Source of the DNA: UBA1738 sp045655325
GTDB taxonomy: Bacteria; Bacillota; Clostridia; UBA1381
Assembly (NCBI GenBank): GCA_045655325.1
Contig: JAZOOY010000022.1
Coordinates: 1 to 31,876 of the forward strand
Direction of reading: 5' to 3'
DNA length: 31,876 bases
The position numbers and the translations under genes are program-made. Below, piece by piece: positions 15,225 through 21,976 of this stretch (the first letter of the stretch is position 1; each line of letters starts with the position of its first letter). A model generated the notes under the pieces. That model was not told the origin of the DNA. It searched no databases and was given only the letters and a program-made list of their open reading frames with translations.

Positions 15225-16559
15225 CTACCTTTCAATTACGACATATTTGTCAGTAACTTTCTTAACTGTTCCGCTAATACTTGCGTGGATTGTTATGCCA
15301 AGTGCTGTTGCATCTGTCACTGCAATCAAGTCGCTTACCTTAACCTTATCACCCTCTTTTACAGTTGGTGTTGCAGGTTTTCCAACGTGTTGTGAAAGCG
15401 GAATATATACTGTTTTAGGGTTAAAATCAAAATCTTCTCTTGCCGCTGTTTTCTTTACAAAGCGTCTGATGCCAAGCTTGTCAATCAAAACGTCTGATGA
15501 AACAAGGCGTCCTGCACGCTCTTTTCTTACTTCCTGAGGTGCTTTGTTGTTTTCACGTCTATATCCCTGTCTTGCAAGCTCGCCCTTAACTTCCATTGAA
15601 ATCGCCTGCGGATTTAACATCTGCTGGCAACCAATTACGGTACAAACACCGCAACCGCAACAAAGTGCCGCCTGTGTAAAGTTTTCGGCATTTTGCACCT
15701 CACTGTGAGATGCCGCACGAAGAGTTTTATCAACTCTTATGTTATATCCAAGAAGATATCTTGGGCAAACATCTGAGCACATACTACAGTTACAGCAAGC
15801 AGCGGATGCTCTTTTTAATGTCATAGACATTGGCATACGTCTTCTTTGAATAACTGAATGTGTTTCAGGGAATACCAAAACGCCCTTTGTTGTCTTTGTA
15901 ACAACGTCAGTATCTATGTCTACAAGCTTACCCATCATCGGTCCGCCGTTTATAACGGCTTTACCTTCAAAATTTGTATAGCCTGCAGTTTCTAAAAGTT
16001 CTCTTATAGTGATTCCAATTGGTGCACGGACAATCACGTCGTGATCAACGTCTCCACCGATTGAAACATATTTTCTTGTAACTTTCTCGCCTTTTTGGAC
16101 TGCGCTATAAATGTTATATACAGTTTCAGCGTTAAGTACAATTACGCCTACCATTAGCGGTATGCTTCCCTCCGGAATGATTTTGCCTGTGGTTTCATAA
16201 ACCAAAACAACTTCGTCACCGGCCGGGTATATGTCAGGGATTTCGTGAATTTTCACTTTTGTTCCCTTGATTTCGTCTACAATTCTCTTGTCGAGAAGAT
16301 GCATATTCTTGCCTTTAATACCAATTATTGCCTCTTCTGCGCCAAGTACGTCAATAAGCAGGTTTAAAGCCTTTACCACGCTTCCAAAATGTTTTGCCAA
16401 AACGTGATGGTCAACCATCATCAAAGGTTCACATTCTGCAGCATTTACTACAATCTGCTTAACGCCTTTTGCAAGCTTTTTATGAGTTGGGAATCCGGCA
16501 CCACCGGCGCCAACGATTCCGGCATTAAAAACAAGTTCGGAAAGTTTTTCAAACTCCAC
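15225..16559 (-). CDS. pduS: PduS-like flavin/Fe-S electron transfer protein (RnfC family)
   Basis: 444 residues starting with GTG at 16559, with GGGGGA seven bases upstream. The N-terminal Rossmann-like domain shows GIVGAGGAGFPTHKK (about 14-28), VVNAAECEPL and the SLBB-type region typical of RnfC/NuoF relatives. Two Fe-S motifs follow: CCNCSMCSDVCPR and CCGCGVCTVIGC. The C-terminal part resembles the RnfC barrel-sandwich fold (VKEGDKVKVSDLIAVT). Known PduS proteins bind flavin and two [4Fe-4S] clusters and can oxidise NADH. Here it sits directly before the PduT-like shell protein, so it probably moves reducing equivalents between the lumen and an outside acceptor. No cobalamin enzyme is nearby, so reductive activation of B12, one proposed PduS role, is unlikely as its main task. 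Confidence 0.93.
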   Translation of the reverse strand: MEFEKLSELVFNAGIVGAGGAGFPTHKKLAKGVKQIVVNAAECEPLMMVDHHVLAKHFGSVVKALNLLIDVLGAEEAIIGIKGKNMHLLDKRIVDEIKGTKVKIHEIPDIYPAGDEVVLVYETTGKIIPEGSIPLMVGVIVLNAETVYNIYSAVQKGEKVTRKYVSIGGDVDHDVIVRAPIGITIRELLETAGYTNFEGKAVINGGPMMGKLVDIDTDVVTKTTKGVLVFPETHSVIQRRRMPMSMTLKRASAACCNCSMCSDVCPRYLLGYNIRVDKTLRAASHSEVQNAENFTQAALCCGCGVCTVIGCQQMLNPQAISMEVKGELARQGYRRENNKAPQEVRKERAGRLVSSDVLIDKLGIRRFVKKTAAREDFDFNPKTVYIPLSQHVGKPATPTVKEGDKVKVSDLIAVTDATALGITIHASISGTVKKVTDKYVVIER

Positions 16560-16575
16560 TTGTCATTCCCCCTGA

Positions 16576-16833
16576 TTACTGGTTTTTATCAACAATACCT
16601 ACTATCGCTGCATCAACAGGTGAGTCGCTTCTGTCAAGAGCAAGTCTTGCAGCACTACCTGTAGAAATCAGAACTTCTTCACCGATACCGGCACCGACAC
16701 CGTCAACGGCAATCATATGATTTCCTGTAAGCTTTCCGTTTTCGATAGTTTCAACTATCATAAACTTATAGCCTATCAATTTTTCATTTTTTACAGTGGA
16801 AACAATGCTTCCTTTAACTTTGGCCAATATCAT
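16576..16833 (-). CDS. Microcompartment vertex protein, EutN/CcmL family
   Basis: 85 residues, the usual size for the pentameric BMC-P protein that caps the vertices of the shell. It begins MILAKVKGSIVSTVKNEKL, then has the GYKFMIVETIENG strand, AVDGVGAGIGEEVLISTGSAAR and VDAAIVGIVD near the C-terminus. All are conserved features of the small OB-like fold. AGGAGA lies upstream of the ATG. It is 16 bases before the pduS-like gene and 65 bases after pduL. It is the only vertex protein visible in this locus, so it should be sufficient to close the shell unless others are encoded elsewhere. Confidence 0.93.
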   Translation of the reverse strand: MILAKVKGSIVSTVKNEKLIGYKFMIVETIENGKLTGNHMIAVDGVGAGIGEEVLISTGSAARLALDRSDSPVDAAIVGIVDKNQ

Positions 16834-16898
16834 ATCAGTTCTCCTAATTTAAATAATATATAAACTAAATTGTTTTCAAATTCATTTGCAAGAAAATC

Positions 16899-17549
16899 TT
16901 ACTTTAAGATTGTAACAATCTCTCCTGACTTAATTCCTGCTGCGTTTGCATCGTCAGTATCAATATGCATTTCAGTATCAAAGTCTTTTGATACTCTTAC
17001 CTGAACATCAAAATAACGTGTAGGCTTCTGACTTGCAATTTCAACGTCAACCACATCATTGTCCTTTATGCCGTATTTTGCAGCATCTTCAGGTGAGAAG
17101 TGAATGTGACGGTTTGCGATGATGGCGCCTTCTTTTAAGAAAACGCTTCCCTTTGGTCCTACAATAGCTATCGGTGCACTTCCGTCAAGTTCGCCTGACG
17201 GTCTTACCGGTGGACTTATCTTTAATTTGAAGGTATCAGTTCTTGAAATTTCAACCTGAGACCTTTTTCTTGCAGGGCCTAATACTCTTACGCCTTCAAT
17301 TGAGCGAAGAGACGGGCTAACGATAGTAACACATTCTTCTGCAGCAAACTGGTCACCCATAAGATACTTCTTAATCTTTAGCTGATAGCCCCTGCCGAAC
17401 AAAGTTTCGATATCAGCTTCTGATAAGTGAACGTGTCTTGCAGAAACGCCGATTTTGATTTCAGCTTCTGTGTTTTTTACAAGGCCCTCTTTATTTAAAT
17501 TGTCAATTACATTCTTTGTAATTAAATCAATCATATTATTGTCAAACAT
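16899..17549 (-). CDS. pduL: Microcompartment phosphotransacylase PduL with encapsulation peptide
   Basis: 216 residues with AAGGAGC before the ATG. PduL interconverts acyl-CoA and acyl phosphate, recycling CoA inside the shell. Zinc-binding motifs are visible: ARHVHLS (His39 and His41), NRHIHFSPEDA (His148 and His150) and HIDTDDANA (His195). The first ~20 residues, MFDNNMIDLITKNVIDNL, form an amphipathic helix separated from the core by a short linker, which is typical of encapsulation peptides. Upstream in the operon is a shell gene, with two hairpins in the 125-base gap between them. With the CoA-acylating dehydrogenase of this operon it would give an acyl phosphate (lactyl phosphate on the proposed route), allowing ATP formation by a kinase not found in this window. 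Confidence 0.94.
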   Translation of the reverse strand: MFDNNMIDLITKNVIDNLNKEGLVKNTEAEIKIGVSARHVHLSEADIETLFGRGYQLKIKKYLMGDQFAAEECVTIVSPSLRSIEGVRVLGPARKRSQVEISRTDTFKLKISPPVRPSGELDGSAPIAIVGPKGSVFLKEGAIIANRHIHFSPEDAAKYGIKDNDVVDVEIASQKPTRYFDVQVRVSKDFDTEMHIDTDDANAAGIKSGEIVTILK

Positions 17550-17610
17550 TTTTTTGCTCCTTTTTCAAGATAAGGATTAACTTTTTTGGAAATTTTGGTA
17601 ACACTAATCC

Positions 17611-17633
17611 AGGGGCGGCCATAGACCGCCCTT
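17611..17633 (-). repeat. GC-rich hairpin between shell gene and pduL
   Basis: GGGCGG (17613-17618), loop of seven, CCGCCC (17626-17631), extendable by two pairs. There is no T tract on the minus strand, so it is not a canonical terminator. It may be an mRNA stability or processing element that tunes expression of shell protein against PduL. Confidence 0.5.
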
Positions 17634-17655
17634 ATAGACTGGCAAGTGTAATGTT

Positions 17656-17684
17656 TTTAAAGTAACTTATGTAATTACTTTAAA
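17656..17684 (-). repeat. AT-rich hairpin overlapping the shell gene stop codon
   Basis: TTTAAAGTAA (17656-17665) and TTACTTTAAA (17675-17684) form a perfect 10-bp stem with a nine-base loop. In the mRNA it covers the stop codon of the shell gene and precedes the GC-rich hairpin. Confidence 0.5.
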
Positions 17685-17953
17685 GCTGGCAAAATCTTTT
17701 CAACGTCGCCGTGTGGACGTGGAATTACGTGTACAGATACTAGTTCGCCAAGCTTTGAACCAGCTGCAGCGCCTGCATCTGTAGCAGCCTGAACGGCACC
17801 AACGTCGCCACGAACCATAACAGTTACAAGACCTGAACCAATTCTTTCAGTTCCGATAAGCTGTACGTTTGCAGCCTTAACCATAGCATCTGCAGCTTCG
17901 ATTGCAGCTACAAGACCTCTTGTTTCAACCATTCCTAATGCTTCTACTGCCAT
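17675..17953 (-). CDS. Hexameric microcompartment shell protein (PduA-like) 1
   Basis: 92 residues, one canonical BMC-H domain. It begins MAVEALGMVETRGLVAAIEA, has the pore loop ERIGSGLV that matches the GSG pore of PduA, and ends IPRPHGDVEKILPALK. Such proteins form flat hexamers that tile the shell facets, with a small polar pore for metabolites. It is very similar to the shell protein at 18506-18775, differing at scattered positions, so the two are recent paralogues and can probably co-assemble. AGAGGT lies upstream of ATG. Two hairpins follow its stop codon before pduL. Confidence 0.94.
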   Translation of the reverse strand: MAVEALGMVETRGLVAAIEAADAMVKAANVQLIGTERIGSGLVTVMVRGDVGAVQAATDAGAAAGSKLGELVSVHVIPRPHGDVEKILPALK

Positions 17954-18028
17954 TTTAATTACCTCTACTTTCTGAGCTTTGTGCTCTATTTAACTTATTT
18001 GTTTTTGTCCTTATGGACGATTTATATC

Positions 18029-18478
18029 TTAAGCCTTTTGGGCTTTAGATTTCGTAGTTTTTGTTGCCGCTTTTGTTGTTTTCGGCGCTACTTTTTTTGT
18101 AGCCTTTGGCTTTTCTGCCTTTACTTCAGCTTTTTTTGCAGGTTCAGCCTTTACTGGCTTTTCCGCTTTTACTTCAGACTTTGGAGATTCTTTTTTCTCA
18201 TCCTGAGGTATGTTTATAAACTTCAAAATCTCAGAATGTGGACGGGCAATAACTTCTGCCGCCTTTAAAACTCCTGCTTTTTCTGCAAAGCGTCTTCCTG
18301 CTTCAACTGATGCAGTAACTGATGATACGCTTCCACGAACCACAACAGTTACCAAAGCTCCACCTAATTTTCTCTCAACGCCGATAAATTCAACATCTGC
18401 AACCTTGAGCATCTCATCCAGCATCATTATTGCGTTGCCAAGAGCTGAGACCTCAACTAATCCAAGAGAAAACTCCAT
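18029..18478 (-). CDS. Hexameric shell protein with lysine/alanine-rich C-terminal tail
   Basis: 149 residues: a BMC-H domain (1-90, MEFSLGLVEVSALGNAIMML... to ARPHSEILKFINI) followed by a 59-residue low-complexity tail (91-149). The tail has 19 lysines, many Ala, Thr and Pro, the unit EVKAEKP twice (102-108 and 118-124), and no acidic residue after position 122. It resembles histone H1-like or bacterial KPA-repeat tails. The pore loop is KLGGALV rather than the GSG of its two neighbours. BMC-H proteins with C-terminal extensions are known (PduK-type with a metal site, EutK with a helix-turn-helix domain), but this tail matches neither. It could bind nucleic acid, acidic cargo or membranes; this is inference. 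AGGAAGGA lies before the ATG. Confidence 0.92.
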   Translation of the reverse strand: MEFSLGLVEVSALGNAIMMLDEMLKVADVEFIGVERKLGGALVTVVVRGSVSSVTASVEAGRRFAEKAGVLKAAEVIARPHSEILKFINIPQDEKKESPKSEVKAEKPVKAEPAKKAEVKAEKPKATKKVAPKTTKAATKTTKSKAQKA

Positions 18479-18505
18479 AACTAAAGTTCCTTCCTAATGT
18501 ATGAA

Positions 18506-18775
18506 TTATAGTGTAGGTAGAATTTTTTCAACGTCGCTGTTTGGACGAGGAATTACGTGCTGAGCAACTAGTTCGCCTAGTCTTGATGCAGCCTGAGCGC
18601 CTGCTTCAACTGCTGCCTTTACTGCTCCAACGTCGCCTCTTACGATAACAGATACAAGACCTGAACCGATCTTTTCTGTTCCAACTAGTGTTACGTTTGC
18701 TGCCTTTGTCATAGCATCTGCTGCTTCAATTGATGCTGTAAGTCCTTTTGTTTCGATCATTCCTAATGCTTCCAT
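18506..18775 (-). CDS. Hexameric microcompartment shell protein (PduA-like) 2
   Basis: 89 residues from the ATG at 18775, chosen because GGAAAGGA lies nine bases upstream; the longer frame start at 18802 has no such site and would add residues foreign to the family. It is a standard BMC-H domain: MEALGMIETKGLTASIEAAD, pore loop EKIGSGLV, end IPRPNSDVEKILPTL. It is nearly a duplicate of the 92-residue shell protein at 17675-17953, so a gene duplication within the operon is likely. Both should be major facet proteins. Confidence 0.94.
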   Translation of the reverse strand: MEALGMIETKGLTASIEAADAMTKAANVTLVGTEKIGSGLVSVIVRGDVGAVKAAVEAGAQAASRLGELVAQHVIPRPNSDVEKILPTL

Positions 18776-18822
18776 TTTTAAAATCCTTTCCGTGCTTTGC
18801 ACTTTGAAAAATTATTATTTTT

Positions 18823-19161
18823 TTATGCGTTATTTTTTATGTGACCAACTTTTTCTCTTCCAACACTTGAGCGAAGTGCCATTTTTTGAGCATCTTCAGT
18901 CGGTCTTGCTATTATGTGTTTCTGGATAAGTCCGGTAACCTGATTTGCCATATCTGCCGCTGCTTCAACTGCCGCTGTAACCGCTGATACTGTTCCCTGC
19001 ATTTTTACCACTGCAATTAGTGGTACCGGATCTTTCGGGTTTGCAGGTCTGTTTGTATCAATAGCAATTATCTTTACGTCAGCCGCTTTTGCCGCCGCAT
19101 CTGCCGCCTTCATCGCCGCAACATATCCATACATCTCAACTATTCCAATTGCGTCCGGCAT
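18823..19161 (-). CDS. Hexameric shell protein with altered pore loop
   Basis: 112 residues with a single BMC-H domain: MPDAIGIVEMYGYVAAMKAADA at the start and IIARPTEDAQKMAL near 87-100, then a polar tail of about a dozen residues. Where canonical shell proteins have a GSG pore loop, this one has a longer Pro/Asn/Lys-rich segment (DTNRPANPKDPVPL), so its central pore should differ in size and charge. AGAGGT lies before the ATG. It is the first shell gene after the enzyme genes, 15 bases downstream of the alcohol dehydrogenase. It may provide a specialised gate, for example for the sugar phosphate or a cofactor; that role is inference. Confidence 0.9.
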   Translation of the reverse strand: MPDAIGIVEMYGYVAAMKAADAAAKAADVKIIAIDTNRPANPKDPVPLIAVVKMQGTVSAVTAAVEAAADMANQVTGLIQKHIIARPTEDAQKMALRSSVGREKVGHIKNNA

Positions 19162-19176
19162 AATCTTTTACCTCTC

Positions 19177-20478
19177 TTATATAAGGTCTTTATCAACATA
19201 AGCAATCTTAAGACCTCTCTGTTCGATGTTTGCCTTAAATGCTTCATCAATCTGGTCTAGGCCATACTTATGAGTGATAAGTTCTTTAATCGGTAATCCG
19301 ATTGCAATTGCACGCTTTAAGAAATCAAATGTTGTTGCGTAATCTCTTAGTGTATATACCCAAGAACCAACAAGTGTGATTTCCTTTGCACATAAGTCAA
19401 AGTGCGGGTTGATTGTTGCATCGCCGCCGTTAATAAAGAAACCAAGTTCACAAAGTCCGCCGCCTGCACGAATGAACTTATAGATGTTTGCATGAGCAAT
19501 TGGTGAACCTGTGCACTGGAATGCAAAATCAGCGAGATATCCGCCGAATGCATCCTTAACGCCGTCTGCTAGTGCTTCAATGCCCTTAAACTCTGTGAAG
19601 TTTACAGTGTGGTCAGCGCCCATTCTCTTTGCAAAGTCAAGTCTTTGAGCATTTCCGTCAACTGCAACTATATTTTCAATACCCATTGTACGAAGAACTG
19701 CGATACAGATAAGACCGATAGGTCCGCATCCCTGTACAACAACACGGGAGTTGAATTTCAAAATTCCTGTAGTTTTAGCACGCTCAACTGCGTGGATTAA
19801 AACTGCACATGGCTCAATTAGAATTCTTGAATCAAGATCCAAGTCACTAACGTTAAATACTGTTGAGCCGCCTCTTACCACGATGTAATCTGAGAACCAG
19901 CCGTTTAGGTGAATGTCATCATCCGGAAGAAGTCCGTAAACATCAGCACCGCCAACGTTCTGCTTATTTAGGTCATACATTGTGATGTCAGGATTGTCCT
20001 TAAAGATCATACAGGTAACAACCTTGTCACCAAGGTTAAGTGGCTTTCCTGCGCTGTCTTTTGTAACATTTTTACCCATCTTTACAATTTCGCCTGTTCC
20101 TTCGTGTCCTAGAACAACCGGGATAAGACCGAATGGGTCGTTTTTGTATTCGTGGCCGTCAGTTCCGCAAATTCCGCAACCTTCAACCTTAACCAAGATA
20201 TCGTCATCACCAATTTCAGGGATTGGATATTCTTTAATTTCAATTTTTTCTTTTGCAGTTAGTACTGCAACCTTTGCCATACCAGGAGTTCCGCAAGAAG
20301 ATGTGCTAGGTGCACTCTTTGGTGCATTTCCCATAAATGACGCATATGTAGGAATTTTTACCGGCTCGCCTTGAGGTGCTGCCTTTGCTTGTGGCTTTGG
20401 TGCTTCAGTTGTTCCTGATGTCATTTCGCTTAGAACTGACTGTACCAACTTTGCGATATCATTTTCATTTATCTGCAT
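19177..20478 (-). CDS. Zinc-dependent alcohol dehydrogenase with encapsulation peptide
   Basis: 433 residues. Residues 1-19 (MQINENDIAKLVQSVLSEM) are an amphipathic helix, then a Pro/Ala/Ser-rich linker runs to about 66, and the medium-chain dehydrogenase core starts near Met67. Core motifs are GCGICGTDGHE (100-110, catalytic zinc Cys), VVLGHEGTGE (121-130), EPCAVLIHAVERA, and the NAD loop VVQGCGPIGL. The lobe that usually holds four structural-zinc cysteines is not recognisable after GDKVV, so structural zinc is probably absent. Within the shell it would reduce the aldehyde (lactaldehyde by this reading) to the alcohol, 1,2-propanediol, and regenerate NAD+ for the aldehyde dehydrogenase. It is 12 bases after the aldehyde dehydrogenase gene. 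Confidence 0.92.
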   Translation of the reverse strand: MQINENDIAKLVQSVLSEMTSGTTEAPKPQAKAAPQGEPVKIPTYASFMGNAPKSAPSTSSCGTPGMAKVAVLTAKEKIEIKEYPIPEIGDDDILVKVEGCGICGTDGHEYKNDPFGLIPVVLGHEGTGEIVKMGKNVTKDSAGKPLNLGDKVVTCMIFKDNPDITMYDLNKQNVGGADVYGLLPDDDIHLNGWFSDYIVVRGGSTVFNVSDLDLDSRILIEPCAVLIHAVERAKTTGILKFNSRVVVQGCGPIGLICIAVLRTMGIENIVAVDGNAQRLDFAKRMGADHTVNFTEFKGIEALADGVKDAFGGYLADFAFQCTGSPIAHANIYKFIRAGGGLCELGFFINGGDATINPHFDLCAKEITLVGSWVYTLRDYATTFDFLKRAIAIGLPIKELITHKYGLDQIDEAFKANIEQRGLKIAYVDKDLI

Positions 20479-20490
20479 AGGTATCCCTCC

Positions 20491-21933
20491 TTATATGATT
20501 GACAAGCTGTCTACCAATACACATCTTCTCTGACGCGTAAAGCTTCTTGCGGAAGTAATACCCTCGCCTGTTGGTCCTGCAATAGTAAAGGTTGTGTGAC
20601 CCTCGCTATTGAAACCGATACCTGCGTAACTTGGAGCATTCTTTACAAAAATTGTAGTACAGATTGCTTTTGCATAAGATGTCATATGATCAACATTCTT
20701 TGAATGAAGATGTGCTGTATGTCTGTTTCCGTGTTCTGCCTTAACTGCCATATCAACTGCCTGTTCAAATGTCTGGCATCTTACGATTGCAAGGATTGGC
20801 ATCATAAGTTCTTCCTGAACAAAGTTGTGTGAGAACTCAGTTTCACAGATGATACAAGTGATGTTTTCGCCAACGTCAATACCGATTGCAGCAAGGATCT
20901 TTCTTGCATCACGGCCTACCCAGTTCTTGTTGATAGTCTTTCTTGGAGCATCGCCTGGGTTCTTTGGTGGAACGTCTACTAAAACTGTATCTTCAAGTTT
21001 TTGAATCTGGTCTTTTCTTAGAAGATATGCGCCGTTTCTTCTCATTGAGTCAATTAGCTTGTCTGCAACGCTATCCAAAACGAAGCATTCCTTTTCTGCA
21101 ATACATGGCAGGTTATTATCAAATGTACATCCTGCGATAATATCCTTACCAGCCTTTTCAATATCAGCTGTATCGTCAACGATAACCGGTGGGTTACCTG
21201 CACCTGCGCCGATTGCCTTCTTACCGCTTGATAGCAGCATCTTTACAACGCCAGGTCCGCCTGTTGCAACAAGCATCTTAACTGATGGGTGGTTAACCAT
21301 TGTATTTGAAGTTTCCATTGTAGGATTCTTAACTGTTGTAACAATGTTTTCAGGACCACCTGCTGCAAGCACTGCACGGTTTACAAGGTCAACTGCGTAT
21401 GCTGAGCACACCTTTGCATTAGGGTGTGGGTTGAATACAACCGCATTACCGCCTGCTAACATTCCGATACTGTTACAGATTACTGTACAGGTTGGGTTTG
21501 TTGATGGAGTGATTGCACCGATGATTCCATAAGGTGCCATCTCAACTAATGTAAGACCTCTGTCACCAGATAGTGCCTTGCATTCAAGATCTTCAGTTCC
21601 TGGTGTCTTATCAGCAACCAAGTGATGCTTTAAGATCTTGTGGTAAACATTACCCATCTTTGTTTCGCTAACTGCCATTTCAGCCATTATTTCGGCTTCA
21701 AGCCTTGTTAGTTCTCTTATCTTTTCAATAATCTTTTCTCTCTGCTCTTTGTTGTAATGCTTGAAAAGAGTATATGCTTTGTTTGCTTCAGCCAAAGCTT
21801 CTTCCATTGTATCAAAAACGCCAATCTGCTTTTTTGAACCTGATGGTGTGTAAGGCTTTGGAGAAGATGAACCATTCATTTCAAGGATTACATTCTTTAC
21901 AAGCTTTGAAAGTTCATTTTCATTGATGTACAT
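20491..21933 (-). CDS. CoA-acylating aldehyde dehydrogenase (PduP/EutE type) with encapsulation peptide
   Basis: 480 residues. The N-terminal helix MYINENELSKLVKNVILEM (1-19) is almost the same as that on the adjacent alcohol dehydrogenase and is followed by a Ser/Pro/Gly linker to about 34. The core is the CoA-dependent aldehyde dehydrogenase family: AITPSTNPTCT, NPHPNAKVCS, VATGGPGVVKML, GAGAGNPPVIVD, and the catalytic Cys277 in DNNLPCIAEKE. It oxidises an aldehyde to acyl-CoA with NAD+. Given the class II aldolase encoded next to it, lactaldehyde to lactyl-CoA is the likely reaction, with propionaldehyde or acetaldehyde as alternatives. AGGAAAGGA lies before the ATG. The start shared with its neighbour points to a common docking partner in the shell or core. 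Confidence 0.94.
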   Translation of the reverse strand: MYINENELSKLVKNVILEMNGSSSPKPYTPSGSKKQIGVFDTMEEALAEANKAYTLFKHYNKEQREKIIEKIRELTRLEAEIMAEMAVSETKMGNVYHKILKHHLVADKTPGTEDLECKALSGDRGLTLVEMAPYGIIGAITPSTNPTCTVICNSIGMLAGGNAVVFNPHPNAKVCSAYAVDLVNRAVLAAGGPENIVTTVKNPTMETSNTMVNHPSVKMLVATGGPGVVKMLLSSGKKAIGAGAGNPPVIVDDTADIEKAGKDIIAGCTFDNNLPCIAEKECFVLDSVADKLIDSMRRNGAYLLRKDQIQKLEDTVLVDVPPKNPGDAPRKTINKNWVGRDARKILAAIGIDVGENITCIICETEFSHNFVQEELMMPILAIVRCQTFEQAVDMAVKAEHGNRHTAHLHSKNVDHMTSYAKAICTTIFVKNAPSYAGIGFNSEGHTTFTIAGPTGEGITSARSFTRQRRCVLVDSLSII

Positions 21934-21976
21934 AGATAAAATCCTTTCCTATCTATTTTTAAAGCAAGTTTTGCTA

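Noticed and set aside
17611..17633. Intrinsic terminator inside the BMC operon
   Set aside because: The hairpin is strong but lacks a T tract on the coding strand, so it is recorded as a hairpin of unknown role.
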